From: Clostridiales bacterium
GTDB lineage: Bacteria > Bacillota > Clostridia > Lachnospirales > Lachnospiraceae
Assembly: GCA_012839295.1 (NCBI GenBank)
Contig: DUNO01000059.1
Coordinates: 1-44,592, forward strand
Direction: 5' to 3'
Length of the DNA: 44,592 nucleotides
Below the pieces are notes generated by a model, which searched no databases, was not told where the DNA came from, and was given only the letters and a program-made list of their open reading frames with translations. Below are positions 16,086 through 24,125 of the stretch, piece by piece; the first letter of the stretch is position 1, and every line of letters begins with the position of its first letter. Position numbers and translations under genes: made by a program.

Positions 16086-16943
16086 TCACTCCCGTCTTCT
16101 CGTTGGCAATGCTCCGACATGCTTCTTATAAATCCTATAAAAATTCGCCATATTGTGAAAGCCGGATTCCATTGCAATCTCATACATACTCATATCCGTT
16201 GTCTTCATCAGCTCATTCACCCGCTTCAGGCGTAAGCCGGTGACATAGTCCATAAAGCTTGTATCCGTGATTTTCTTAAAATAAAAGCTAAAATAATTCT
16301 CACTCATAAAGACGGACTCAGCAACCTCCTTCAGGGTAATCTTCTCCGTATAGTGGGAATTAATGTAGTGGAAGGCCTCCTCCAGCCGTTTCATATTATA
16401 CTTCTTATCCGTCAGGGTTTCTGTTGTCCTGCCCGGCTCCAGATCCTTCTGGTAATACCGGATCAGGAGGGTTAAAATCCGAAGCATATCTGCCAGGATC
16501 AGGAGCCGGTGTCCCTGCTTCTGGGCCTGGTGCTCATTGTATATTTCCTTTACCATGTGTACAATATCCGATGTAAGAAGCTCTTCCCGGTCAATTTTAT
16601 TCTTAAAATTACTTCCCCGTTCCACGAAGGGCTTCAAATAGTCATAATTTAAATTCGATACCAGCTCCGTCGAGAAGACCATTACCGTCATCAGCATCTC
16701 CTCGCTTTCGACCAGCCAGCCGTGGGGCTCCACATGATTGAATATAATCATGTCCCCGGCTTCCATCTCATATTGCCGGCCGTTTACAAAATAGCTTCCG
16801 CTGCCGCTTTCCACATAAGAAATCTCACAACAGCTATGCCAATGGAAGGAATCCCTGCAATTGTCCGCCTTTTTCAATTGAACCTGGTTAATTGCGAAAG
16901 GAAAATCCTTATCAAGTATGATATTATCCCTATAAATCAGCAT
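16086..16943 (-). CDS. AraC family transcriptional regulator with N-terminal cupin
   Basis: 285 aa. The N-terminal sugar-sensing cupin shows HWHSCCEISYV, the hairpin GSYFVNG and the EAGDMIIF strand. The C-terminal AraC/XylS helix-turn-helix pair (about 185-285) has the characteristic SENYFSFYFKKITDTSFMDY and the end region MYEIAMESGFHNMANFYRIY. It is convergent with the Gfo/Idh gene and could regulate it or an unlinked sugar pathway. ATG start with a moderately placed AAGGA. No autoregulatory site could be fixed. Confidence 0.88.
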   Translation of the reverse strand: MLIYRDNIILDKDFPFAINQVQLKKADNCRDSFHWHSCCEISYVESGSGSYFVNGRQYEMEAGDMIIFNHVEPHGWLVESEEMLMTVMVFSTELVSNLNYDYLKPFVERGSNFKNKIDREELLTSDIVHMVKEIYNEHQAQKQGHRLLILADMLRILTLLIRYYQKDLEPGRTTETLTDKKYNMKRLEEAFHYINSHYTEKITLKEVAESVFMSENYFSFYFKKITDTSFMDYVTGLRLKRVNELMKTTDMSMYEIAMESGFHNMANFYRIYKKHVGALPTRRRE

Positions 16944-16978
16944 ATAAGTGCCTTTTATCCTTCCCTTGTATATTTCCC

Positions 16979-17104
16979 TTATTCCTCCAGCAGGCGGTTT
17001 CCTTTCCTGTCAAAGCGGGGAACCCTCTGGATTAAAAACGCACTTTCCGGAGCTTTCAGATAGTTATAAACTTTCTCCGTACTGAGTCCTACGTCCCTGG
17101 CTTT
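16979..17104 (-). pseudogene. Decayed fragment of a DUF4143 AAA ATPase gene
   Basis: On the minus strand an open stretch of about 42 codons reads RDVGLSTEKVYNYLKAPESA, continuing to FLIQRVPRFDRKGNRLLEE before a stop. This is the conserved 'TVYNYLKALEDAFLI-x-RVPRFDxKG-x-LLE' block of ATP-binding proteins with a C-terminal DUF4143 domain (family recalled from memory). A stop lies directly upstream in frame and there is no start or ATPase part, so it is a relic. Such genes are often multicopy in Lachnospiraceae. Confidence 0.6.
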
Positions 17105-17161
17105 TTATGAGGTTCACGCAAAATCAAAAGAAAACACCTCCGGCAAATTGTCTTCACATAT

Positions 17162-17247
17162 TATAGAAAGAAAGTACATCTTTCTATAATCGGGTGCACG
17201 GCGCAAATACAGCGCCTTTTATGAGAAGTTAAAAAGCAATTTCTCAT
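17162..17247. other. Cluster of three adjacent hairpins with 7-nt loops
   Basis: Inverted repeats at 17162-17171/17179-17188 (10 bp), 17200-17204/17212-17216 (5 bp, then TTTT) and 17221-17230/17238-17247 (10 bp, one G-T) follow one another. All have 7-nt loops. They lie between the anchored-protein gene and the DUF4143 relic. They may be terminator or operator structures. The rest of 16944-17333 holds only the relic and AT-rich sequence. Confidence 0.6.
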
Positions 17248-17333
17248 AACTTATATTATAGCACAAATCAGATTATAAATCGATAGCTTCTATTATATCA
17301 AAAACAATTATATTATGTCGGAAGTGTTTCTTA

Positions 17334-18071
17334 TTAACTTAATTCTTTCAAATATTCCACCATCTGCTTTAAGGAGGAATCCTCCTTAAGTGCGGCGGCC
17401 AGCTTTTTGTTCACCTCTTCAATGATGGCCTTCAGCTCATCATCCTCCGAGGCTGTCTGGTTAATATACTCCGTCAGGCTGTCATCATTTTTTCCATTGC
17501 TGATCAGCAGCCCGCCGGCTTCATCCCTGCCTATGACCAGCACGCTCATTCCCGGTACCAGGGTTTCCACATTCTTCATCTTAATGTCATAGGTCGTAAA
17601 TACGATATAGGTATCCTCCGTCAAGCCGGGCTTTACAATCTCCTTGATGTTTTCATACTTCTCAATGACTTCTTTTTTTCTATTAAAAATTTCCTGGCCT
17701 TTCTTCTTGTCTGCCTTTGTCTTGGAGGTTAAAATGCTGCTATCATATTCCCCGGCCAGATCAAAATATTTATTGACCAATACGCTAATATTTGCTTCTA
17801 TAGCCGCCTGGTCCGCTTCCGCTTCTTTGCTTTCAGCTTCTGCCCCAGCCGTAGCTGCAGCTCCCTCAGCAACAGAGTATACCTCAGCCCCAGGACTTAT
17901 TTCACCATTTTCAGGGCTTATATCGCTCCCGGAGATGGCTGTATTGCCGGAGCCGGCTTCACTGCCAGGATCCTCTCCCTTGCTGCCGTTATGGTTCATA
18001 TAATACAAGCCTGTGGCTGCTAAAATAACCACGATTCCTAATCCAACCAGATATTTTCCCGCTTTTGTCAT
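17334..18071 (-). CDS. Membrane-anchored extracytoplasmic protein of unknown function
   Basis: About 245 aa from the ATG at 18071, which has AAAGGA well placed; an ATG 15 nt upstream (18086) has no good ribosome site. One N-terminal membrane segment (KYLVGLGIVVILAATGLYY) acts as an anchor. It is followed by a Gly/Ser/Ala/Glu-rich linker (about 25-85) and a folded domain with a helical start and a beta-rich part containing YIVFTTYDIKMKN and GMSVLVIGRD. I recognise the layout as common in Lachnospiraceae but know no function. It lies 58 nt after the SH3-NlpC gene on the same strand and is probably co-transcribed, suggesting a wall-associated role. Confidence 0.7.
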   Translation of the reverse strand: MTKAGKYLVGLGIVVILAATGLYYMNHNGSKGEDPGSEAGSGNTAISGSDISPENGEISPGAEVYSVAEGAAATAGAEAESKEAEADQAAIEANISVLVNKYFDLAGEYDSSILTSKTKADKKKGQEIFNRKKEVIEKYENIKEIVKPGLTEDTYIVFTTYDIKMKNVETLVPGMSVLVIGRDEAGGLLISNGKNDDSLTEYINQTASEDDELKAIIEEVNKKLAAALKEDSSLKQMVEYLKELS

Positions 18072-18129
18072 TCCTGTTCCTTTCATCTCAAGAAATACTG
18101 CCCACCGTCAAGGATACTGCCGTCCCACA

Positions 18130-19242
18130 TCAATCATTAATATAACGGGCCGCCTTATAGGGGGTTCTGTAGTTATAGCTCGTTACCCTGATACCGGTCT
18201 TCGGGCTGCTGGCACTGATTACCTTGCCGCCGCCGATATAGATTGCCACATGGTTAATCCTTCCATTCCTGGCATAGAATACCAGGTCTCCCGGGCGCAG
18301 GTCGCTTAAGGATATCCGCTTTCCGCCCACAGCCTGTGACCTGGAGGTCCTGGGAATGCTGATACCGTAATTGCGGAACACCGATTGGGTAAAGCCTGAG
18401 CAATCAGTTCCTTTGGTTAAGCTTGTCCCTCCCCAGACATAAGGATTTCCCCTAAACTGCAGCGCAAATTGTACTATGCTGTCCCTTAAGGACGAACTGC
18501 TGGAGCTGTTGTTGTTCGTCGTGTTCGAAGCAGAGCCCTGCCTGTCCTTACCGGTCTGCTCCGTATGTAGTGCCGCCTGCTCTTCCTCCAATCGCTCCTG
18601 TTCCTCTTCGATTGATACGGCCTCTTCAAATTCTGTTTTTACTTCAACATAGTCCGTTGATAAATAGCCTGTTTTATCTCCCTCATAGGCTACCTTAACC
18701 CATCCGTCCAATTCCTTTTTAACGGCATATTCATCTCCCAGCGCGAATAATGTCAAAACCTCGGAATCGGTATTAGCCTCCTTGCGTACCTTTAATGTAG
18801 TCGTATTGACTACGGCGACCCGGGTGCCAAGCTCTCCTACCAGCTTTAATGCGTCTGCCCCGGTGGTCAGGTACTCGCCCTTTATGTAGCCTGTAACTGA
18901 ACCGGATTTTACCTTGTACCAGTCACCCTTACTGCCAAGGATTGTGGCAGCTGATTTGGTGTACAGCTTCCCAAGGATCTGTCCCTCCTCACTTGCTTCG
19001 CTTCTTATATTGACATAATCCGTTACCTTCGCAAAGGCTACGTTCTGGCATTGCCTTAAATAATCACTTTCGATATAATTTTTAAAATTAAGGTTGTCCT
19101 CACCGGCACTGACATAATAATTGTTTAAGACCAGGTCAATCCCTGCAATTGGAATCTCCTCAGCCTTCACAACGGTTATCCGGCCTGCCAGCAGGCACAG
19201 CCCAAACACACAACCTGAGATAATTAAACGTTTTTTTACCAC
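18130..19242 (-). CDS. SH3 domain NlpC/P60 cell-wall endopeptidase
   Basis: About 370 aa. The GTG at 19242 sits 5 nt after GGAGG and is preferred to a TTG four codons upstream, which would overlap the ribosome site. Signal peptide (residues 1-28), two bacterial SH3 repeats (about 70-130 and 145-205: VNIRSEASEEGQILGKLY and LKVRKEANTDSEVLTLF), a Glu/Ser/Asn-rich linker, and a C-terminal NlpC/P60 domain with catalytic Cys281 in TDCSGF and His in INHVAIYIGGG. It cleaves peptidoglycan stem peptides outside the cell. The neighbouring anchored protein may be its partner. Confidence 0.92.
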   Translation of the reverse strand: MVKKRLIISGCVFGLCLLAGRITVVKAEEIPIAGIDLVLNNYYVSAGEDNLNFKNYIESDYLRQCQNVAFAKVTDYVNIRSEASEEGQILGKLYTKSAATILGSKGDWYKVKSGSVTGYIKGEYLTTGADALKLVGELGTRVAVVNTTTLKVRKEANTDSEVLTLFALGDEYAVKKELDGWVKVAYEGDKTGYLSTDYVEVKTEFEEAVSIEEEQERLEEEQAALHTEQTGKDRQGSASNTTNNNSSSSSSLRDSIVQFALQFRGNPYVWGGTSLTKGTDCSGFTQSVFRNYGISIPRTSRSQAVGGKRISLSDLRPGDLVFYARNGRINHVAIYIGGGKVISASSPKTGIRVTSYNYRTPYKAARYIND

Positions 19243-19379
19243 ATTTACCTCCAAATTACAAATATTACAAAATTATTAAATATGTTACAGAGTTGTTATA
19301 TCGTTCTATTATACAGGTTTATCGAAAAAATTCAATATAAAATGACAAGAAAAAATCAGGTAATTTTTGGCATCCCCCC

Positions 19380-20207
19380 TTAAGCCCGCTTCATTGCCAT
19401 GTAGGCTGCGGATGCCGCAACGCTTCCTCCCATCAATGCGATGATAACTATAAGTGACCGCTCCGGGGAAATATGTATCCCAAACATCATTGCTGCCAGC
19501 TTTCCCCCGGTAAAGGCCAGGATTGCCGCAACTCCGTATTTAACAAGGCAGAACCTCTCATGAACCTTTCCAAGCACAAAAAACAAATTCCTAAGGCCGA
19601 TCACTGCAAATATATTTGAAGAAAACACAATGAACGGATCCGTACTGACCGAAAAGATCGCCGGGATTGAATCAAGTGCAAATATGATATCGGTGCATTC
19701 AACCAAAGCCAGGATTACAAAAAGGGGTGTTGCATAAAGAACGCCAGCCTTCCGGACAAAGAACCTATCCCCCTCCAGCTTGTCTGTTATGCGAAACACC
19801 CTTCCAACCACTCGTATGATCCTGCTGTCCCTATAATCCGCCTCCCCTTCCTTTCGAAGCATCATCTGCACACCGCTCAGGATTAAAACCAGCCCAAATA
19901 CGGGAAGCAGCCAGCGAAAGGCGTTGACAATCCTGATCCCCAGTAAAATGAATGTCAGCCTTAGCACAAATGCTCCCGCGATTCCATAGTTTAACACCCT
20001 CCTCTGCTCCCTCCTGGTGATTCCGAAGCTTGAGAATATAAGGATGAACAAAAACAGATTATCTATACTAAGGCTTTGTTCTATAGCAAAGCCACTGATA
20101 AACTCCAGAGCCTTTGCCCTGCCAAGCATTAAAAATATCCCAATACAAAAGCATAGGGTTAAATCAAACCAAAATAAGACCCATACGAAAGCTTTTCTTC
20201 CCGACAA
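19380..20207 (-). CDS. TerC family integral membrane protein
   Basis: 275 aa with about seven to nine membrane segments. Family marks are EFISGFAIEQSLSIDNLFLF in the second segment and ECTDIIFALDSIPAIFSVS with the conserved acidic residues thought to bind metal. The reading frame is open far upstream, but the first 110 codons overlap the GH18 gene in another frame. The TTG at 20207 has GGAGG 7 nt before it and fits the family N-terminus, so I take it as the start. TerC/Alx/YkoY proteins export manganese or metallate secreted enzymes; which applies here is not visible. Confidence 0.85.
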   Translation of the reverse strand: MSGRKAFVWVLFWFDLTLCFCIGIFLMLGRAKALEFISGFAIEQSLSIDNLFLFILIFSSFGITRREQRRVLNYGIAGAFVLRLTFILLGIRIVNAFRWLLPVFGLVLILSGVQMMLRKEGEADYRDSRIIRVVGRVFRITDKLEGDRFFVRKAGVLYATPLFVILALVECTDIIFALDSIPAIFSVSTDPFIVFSSNIFAVIGLRNLFFVLGKVHERFCLVKYGVAAILAFTGGKLAAMMFGIHISPERSLIVIIALMGGSVAASAAYMAMKRA

Positions 20208-20307
20208 TGTATTTCCTCCAAGCCATGGTACTTTGTTATTCCTTAACTCTATGTATATGAAAAAACTCCTGAAATACTTCTTGCACCCAGAAAATAATTC
20301 CAGGATC

Positions 20308-21600
20308 TTACGTCTGTAAAGGCAGGTTATCATAGGTATTAACAATATATTCTGAATTAATGGAAAGCCAGGTCTGGGAATAGTAGTACATAATGTTCCA
20401 GACCGCAATGCCATATAACCCGTATTCCTTGACCAAATCCAGTATTGCCTGGACCGACCTTGCATCCTTAAACCAGACATAATGCTCTGCCCCAGCCGCA
20501 TTATAATAAAAATAGGGGGTTTGGGTGATCTCATCAAATCCGATTACGGCTCCCAGCTGCTCTGCCAAATCTATGGCGCTGGAATTGGATAGGGCGGCTC
20601 CTATGGTTTCCCCTTCAATGTATGGCAGCTCCCAATCATAAGCAATCCGGGTCAGTCCCAGCATTATTTTCTCCGGGGGAATCTGGGTGACGACAAAATC
20701 CAAATATTCCTTAAGGTAATAAGCGGTGGTCTGGTACAGCGTCTCCAGATTTCCTTCCTGCCACAGATACGTAATTAAAATAACATAGTTTGCGGCTCTT
20801 CCTATTTCCTCAAAATAAGGCTCAAAATACGCATAGCCCGCCTGGTATTTTAATGTATTCGGTGAGAGGGTGACAAAGACAATGTACCCTTCCCCGTTAA
20901 GCCGTTGGGTCACTCTCGCCACAAAATCAGCATATAGGGCCAGATCCTGCTGCATTATCTGGATGAAGGCCAGGTTCACTCCAAGATAACCCTTGTCTTC
21001 CATGATCCTTAGCATGTTATTAATCAATCTGTCCTGTATCTCCGGGTCATTCAGGATAGAATGGGTTGCCGCATAGCTCCCCCTGCCCGAATCCGTCATG
21101 GAAGACAGAAACATGATCGGTGCCACATTATATTCCAAGGCCATCCTTATAATTTCGGCATCATAGATATCCTGGATGTTTCCTGACGGATCCACCCGGT
21201 AATTCAGGATTGTTAAATAGGTTAATGATGGCAGGGTCTTCCTCAGTATATCCTCCTGGACAAATGCGCTTGTGTAGCCCATCACGTTAATACGGTCCCT
21301 CACAGCATAACTGATTACCAGTTCCTCACCCTCATAGAGATAACCCGAGTCAAAAATATCCGGGTTGTTTCTTAGCAGCTGGATTAAAGGGATTTGGTTA
21401 GCCTCTGCGATACTCTCCAGGGTATCCCCTTCCTTCACCGTATAAGTCCGTTCCGGAGGGATTATAATAAGTGCCTGACCCTCTGTCGGTATTGTATTTG
21501 CCACCAGATCATTATCCATTTCCAGTCTTTTCAACGGAATATTATATTGCCTGGCTATGTCCGCAAGGTTTTCTCCCCTCTTAAAAATATGAATGTCCAT
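20308..21600 (-). CDS. LysM-GH18 protein of spore-germination type (YaaH/SleL-like), probably non-catalytic
   Basis: 430 aa. Two LysM repeats at residues 1-48 and 50-97 (IFKRGENLADIARQYNIP and YTVKEGDTLESIAEANQIP) bind peptidoglycan glycan. The rest is a GH18 barrel as in cortex-lytic SleL/YaaH, which act on spore cortex. In that family the active strand reads roughly GVNIDFEYI, but here it reads GVNLAFIQI, so the catalytic Asp and Glu are replaced. The later barrel motif YVILITYLWQ is kept. No signal peptide, as usual for spore-coat enzymes. ATG with AAGGGG. Divergent from the duplicated-domain gene. The family is firm; enzymatic activity is doubtful. Confidence 0.85.
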   Translation of the reverse strand: MDIHIFKRGENLADIARQYNIPLKRLEMDNDLVANTIPTEGQALIIIPPERTYTVKEGDTLESIAEANQIPLIQLLRNNPDIFDSGYLYEGEELVISYAVRDRINVMGYTSAFVQEDILRKTLPSLTYLTILNYRVDPSGNIQDIYDAEIIRMALEYNVAPIMFLSSMTDSGRGSYAATHSILNDPEIQDRLINNMLRIMEDKGYLGVNLAFIQIMQQDLALYADFVARVTQRLNGEGYIVFVTLSPNTLKYQAGYAYFEPYFEEIGRAANYVILITYLWQEGNLETLYQTTAYYLKEYLDFVVTQIPPEKIMLGLTRIAYDWELPYIEGETIGAALSNSSAIDLAEQLGAVIGFDEITQTPYFYYNAAGAEHYVWFKDARSVQAILDLVKEYGLYGIAVWNIMYYYSQTWLSINSEYIVNTYDNLPLQT

Positions 21601-21753
21601 AAATACCCCTTAAGCTTTTTTATTAATATATGCTGGAATTAATAAAAGTTTAAGCAATCCGGCCCAAGTCGCTGTTTTGTTATTAAGGCTATGGAACTTC
21701 CGGCAAAACAAACATATATTATAACTAGAATGCTATAAACCAGAGGATATAAC

Positions 21754-22356
21754 ATGGATTATTATGATAATAGAAACACTCCCCAGGAAATGCCCTTACC
21801 TGTTGAGGATATCCTGGTCGCTGAAAATGCAGTAATCGAAGAGGTCATGGCCAGCAACAGAAACACGGGCTATGTACTGATATCCTATGAAGCTTTCGGC
21901 CAGGATAACCAGAGCTATGTGAGCCAGATCCGGCTGAACGTAGGAAGGGATACGGTAATCATGGATGAAAGCGGCGCCTCCCTCTCCCTTTATGATCTAA
22001 TGGAGGGGATGCGGGTGGATGCGGAATTCTCCGCTATGATGACCAGAAGCATCCCTCCCCAATCAAACGCCTTCCGGATCATCGTATTAGAAGACCTGCC
22101 CTCCGTAAATGTCACAACAGACCGGGTCGTGGGCATTGATGTGGACCATGGCTTCCTGCTTACCGGAAACCCGAATGATATGTATGACCAAATGCTGTTT
22201 ACCATCTCCGACCAGACAGTGATCTTAGACCGGGACGGGAATCCAACAGAATTAGAGGAAATCCAGCCCGGACAGCTGGTACGGGTGGAGCACGCCATCT
22301 TCCAGACCGCCAGCATCCCGCCCCAAAGCCCCGCTTATTTTATCCAGCTTTTATAA
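21754..22356 (+). CDS. Protein of unknown function with two related beta-rich domains
   Basis: 200 aa, no signal peptide or membrane segment. Two halves of about 80 residues resemble each other: each has a strand pattern with DTVIMDESG or QTVILDRDG, then a Leu-Glu-rich turn (LMEGMRVDAEF; IQPGQLVRVEH), and ends in SIPPQS followed by NAFRIIVL or PAYFIQLL. The second half also has RVVGIDVDHGFLLTG. This is an internal duplication. ATG with AGAGG. Monocistronic, with a strong terminator, and divergent from the spore-type LysM-GH18 gene, which hints at a spore or envelope role (inference only). I do not recognise a named family. Confidence 0.75.
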   Translation: MDYYDNRNTPQEMPLPVEDILVAENAVIEEVMASNRNTGYVLISYEAFGQDNQSYVSQIRLNVGRDTVIMDESGASLSLYDLMEGMRVDAEFSAMMTRSIPPQSNAFRIIVLEDLPSVNVTTDRVVGIDVDHGFLLTGNPNDMYDQMLFTISDQTVILDRDGNPTELEEIQPGQLVRVEHAIFQTASIPPQSPAYFIQLL

Positions 22357-22377
22357 CTTCCTTACCTTCAATCTATC

Positions 22378-22426
22378 AATCCCCGCTCTGCCCGTAATAA
22401 TTATGGGCGGAGCGGGGATTTTCCTT
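22378..22426 (+). terminator. Intrinsic terminator after the duplicated-domain gene
   Basis: AATCCCCGCTCTGCCC pairs with GGGCGGAGCGGGGATT around a short AT loop, followed by TTCCTT; a very stable hairpin with a modest T tract. Confidence 0.8.
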
Positions 22427-22495
22427 ATATCCGGGCTGATGATTTGTCCTACAATTCATCCTCCGGGCACCAATATTGCGACATTTTAAAACTCC

Positions 22496-22524
22496 TTGTA
22501 GAACTCTGTCGTCTGTGGTATACT
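22496..22524 (+). promoter_or_regulatory. Promoter of the uracil permease gene
   Basis: TTGTAG (22496-22501), spacer exactly 17 nt, TATACT (22519-22524). The predicted transcript starts about 25 nt before the TTG start codon, leaving no room for a PyrR-type attenuator. Confidence 0.65.
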
Positions 22525-22555
22525 TTTCAGGACAAATTCATAGGAGGGTAAAATC

Positions 22556-23839
22556 TTGGAACAGAAAAAAATCATTCAGGTGGAAGATAAGGTACCATTG
22601 AAGCTATTATTACCGCTTTCTTTACAACACATGTTTGCGATGTTTGGCGCATCCGTGTTGGTACCTATTCTTTTCAATATCAATCCATCAGTCGTACTGC
22701 TTATGAACGGTATCGGCACTCTATTATTTTTCCTTATTACGAAAGGCAAAGCACCGGCATATTTAGGCTCCAGCTTTGCTTTTCTTGCGCCTGCCGGTCT
22801 TGTTATCTCAAAATGGGGATATCCATATGCCTTAGGCGGCTTTATTGTAGTCGGTCTTGCCATGTGTATCGTTTCTGTTATCATCTACAAATTTGGTACC
22901 AAATGGATTGATGTGGTTCTTCCCGCAGCCGCAATGGGTCCGGTTGTAGCATTAATTGGTCTGGAGCTTGCAGGAACTGCTGCCAGCAACGCCGGTCTCC
23001 TCCCAGCCGAAGGTGCGGCGATTGACTTAAAAAACGTAATTGTCTTTGTTGTCACCCTGGCCTTTGCCATCTTCGGTAACGTGCTATTCCGTAAATTTTT
23101 CGCTGTTATCCCCATATTAATCGCTATCATAGCCGGCTATATCACGGCGCTGCTTACAAAGGTTGTAACTGCCCAGGCTGTAAGTGATGCCCTTCATACC
23201 AGCTTTTTCGTTATGCCTAATTTCCAGGCACCCCGCTTCAACCTGCAGGCAATCATCATGATTTTACCGGTAATTCTGGTGGTCTCCTCCGAGCATATCG
23301 GACATCAGATTGTTACCAGTAAAATTGTTGAAAAGGACTTAATCAAGGATCCCGGATTACACCGCTCCATGTTTGCGGATGGTTTTTCCACCATGCTTTC
23401 CGGTTTCGTAGGCTCAGTGCCAACTACTACATATGGTGAAAACATCGGTGTAATGGCTATGACAAAGGTTTATTCCGTACAGGTAATCGGCGGGGCAGCA
23501 ATTCTTTCTATTATCGCTTCCTTTATCGGACCGGTGACAGGCCTGATCCAGACCATCCCCGACGCAGTAATCGGCGGTATCTCCTTCCTGCTCTACGGTA
23601 TGATCGGTGCTTCCGGTATCCGTGTTATGGTTGACGGCAGGGTGGATTATGGACGCAGCCGGAACCTGACACTGACTTCCGTAGTATTTGTAACCGGCCT
23701 TTCCGGTGTTGCCGTCAACATTGGCGAGGTAACCTTAAAGGGTATGGTGCTTGCATGTATCATCGGCATGTTCTTATCCCTCCTGTTCTTTATCTTTGAT
23801 AAGTTTAACCTAACGAATGACAAGGAAGAGCAAGCTTAG
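22556..23839 (+). CDS. uraA: Uracil permease, NCS2 family
   Basis: 427 aa, about 14 membrane segments, a proton-coupled nucleobase importer. The N-terminus LLPLSLQHMFAMFGASVLVP and the substrate-site regions SSEHIGHQIVTSKIV and GFVGSVPTTTYGENIGVMA match UraA/PyrP uracil permeases and not the xanthine branch. The start is TTG at 22556 with AGGAGGG 8 nt upstream; the next internal Met would cut the first membrane helix. It stands alone between its own promoter and the terminator at 23864-23914, so uracil salvage here is not in a pyr operon. Confidence 0.92.
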   Translation: MEQKKIIQVEDKVPLKLLLPLSLQHMFAMFGASVLVPILFNINPSVVLLMNGIGTLLFFLITKGKAPAYLGSSFAFLAPAGLVISKWGYPYALGGFIVVGLAMCIVSVIIYKFGTKWIDVVLPAAAMGPVVALIGLELAGTAASNAGLLPAEGAAIDLKNVIVFVVTLAFAIFGNVLFRKFFAVIPILIAIIAGYITALLTKVVTAQAVSDALHTSFFVMPNFQAPRFNLQAIIMILPVILVVSSEHIGHQIVTSKIVEKDLIKDPGLHRSMFADGFSTMLSGFVGSVPTTTYGENIGVMAMTKVYSVQVIGGAAILSIIASFIGPVTGLIQTIPDAVIGGISFLLYGMIGASGIRVMVDGRVDYGRSRNLTLTSVVFVTGLSGVAVNIGEVTLKGMVLACIIGMFLSLLFFIFDKFNLTNDKEEQA

Positions 23840-23863
23840 TTAAAGACAAATTATAAATAAAGT

Positions 23864-23914
23864 AAGGCAACCGGTTTTGATCCTAATAATCAATCAGGCC
23901 GGTTGCCTTTTTCT
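23864..23914 (+). terminator. Intrinsic terminator of the uracil permease gene
   Basis: AAGGCAACCGG pairs with CCGGTTGCCTT, the loop contains AATAATCAATCA, followed by TTTTTCTT. Confidence 0.9.
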
Positions 23915-23977
23915 TGTACACCCGGAGGGCGGGCAATTTATTGTCAACATTTCTTTCTGGTATTTTATTAAAAAACA

Positions 23978-23986
23978 TGCTAAAAT
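23978..23986 (+). promoter_or_regulatory. Extended -10 promoter of the leader-mef transcription unit
   Basis: TGCTAAAAT is an extended -10 (TGnTAAAAT) about 33 nt before the leader peptide start; the -35 region is poor (TGGTAT). Transcription would start near 23993 and include the leader ORF and its hairpins. Confidence 0.5.
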
Positions 23987-24018
23987 GAATCGAACTTTGG
24001 TTGAAAGGAGTTTTAAAT

Positions 24019-24045
24019 ATGACCGCTTCTATGAGATTACGTTAA
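24019..24045 (+). CDS. Leader peptide MTASMRLR of the macrolide efflux gene
   Basis: An 8-residue ORF, ATG to TAA, with the strong ribosome site GAAAGGAG 8 nt before it, lying 80 nt upstream of the Mef-type transporter. The sequence is MTASMRLR. As I recall, the streptococcal mef(A) leader is the same peptide. Its end has the Arg-x-Arg pattern at which macrolide-bound ribosomes stall. Stalling on this ORF would change folding of the downstream hairpins (24046-24108) and raise expression of the pump. The peptide itself is regulatory and has no further function. The ORF and ribosome site are plainly visible; the role is known from the family. Confidence 0.8.
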   Translation: MTASMRLR

Positions 24046-24116
24046 TACCGCAGGTTTTGTTGCGGTAAGCCGTATTACAAAGCTTGCAACCACGACAAAT
24101 TTTGTAATATTGGAGG
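24046..24116 (+). promoter_or_regulatory. Putative attenuator region between leader and mef-type gene
   Basis: Hairpin 1 is TACCGCA (24046-24052) with TGCGGTA (24061-24067), beginning at the base after the leader stop. Hairpin 2 is ATTACAAA (24074-24081) with TTTGTAAT (24101-24108), ending 3 nt before the ribosome site GGAGG (24112-24116). A ribosome paused in the leader would cover the 5' arm of hairpin 1. No long T tract is seen, so control by ribosome-site access is as possible as by termination. Confidence 0.55.
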
Positions 24117-24125
24117 TTAATTTAA

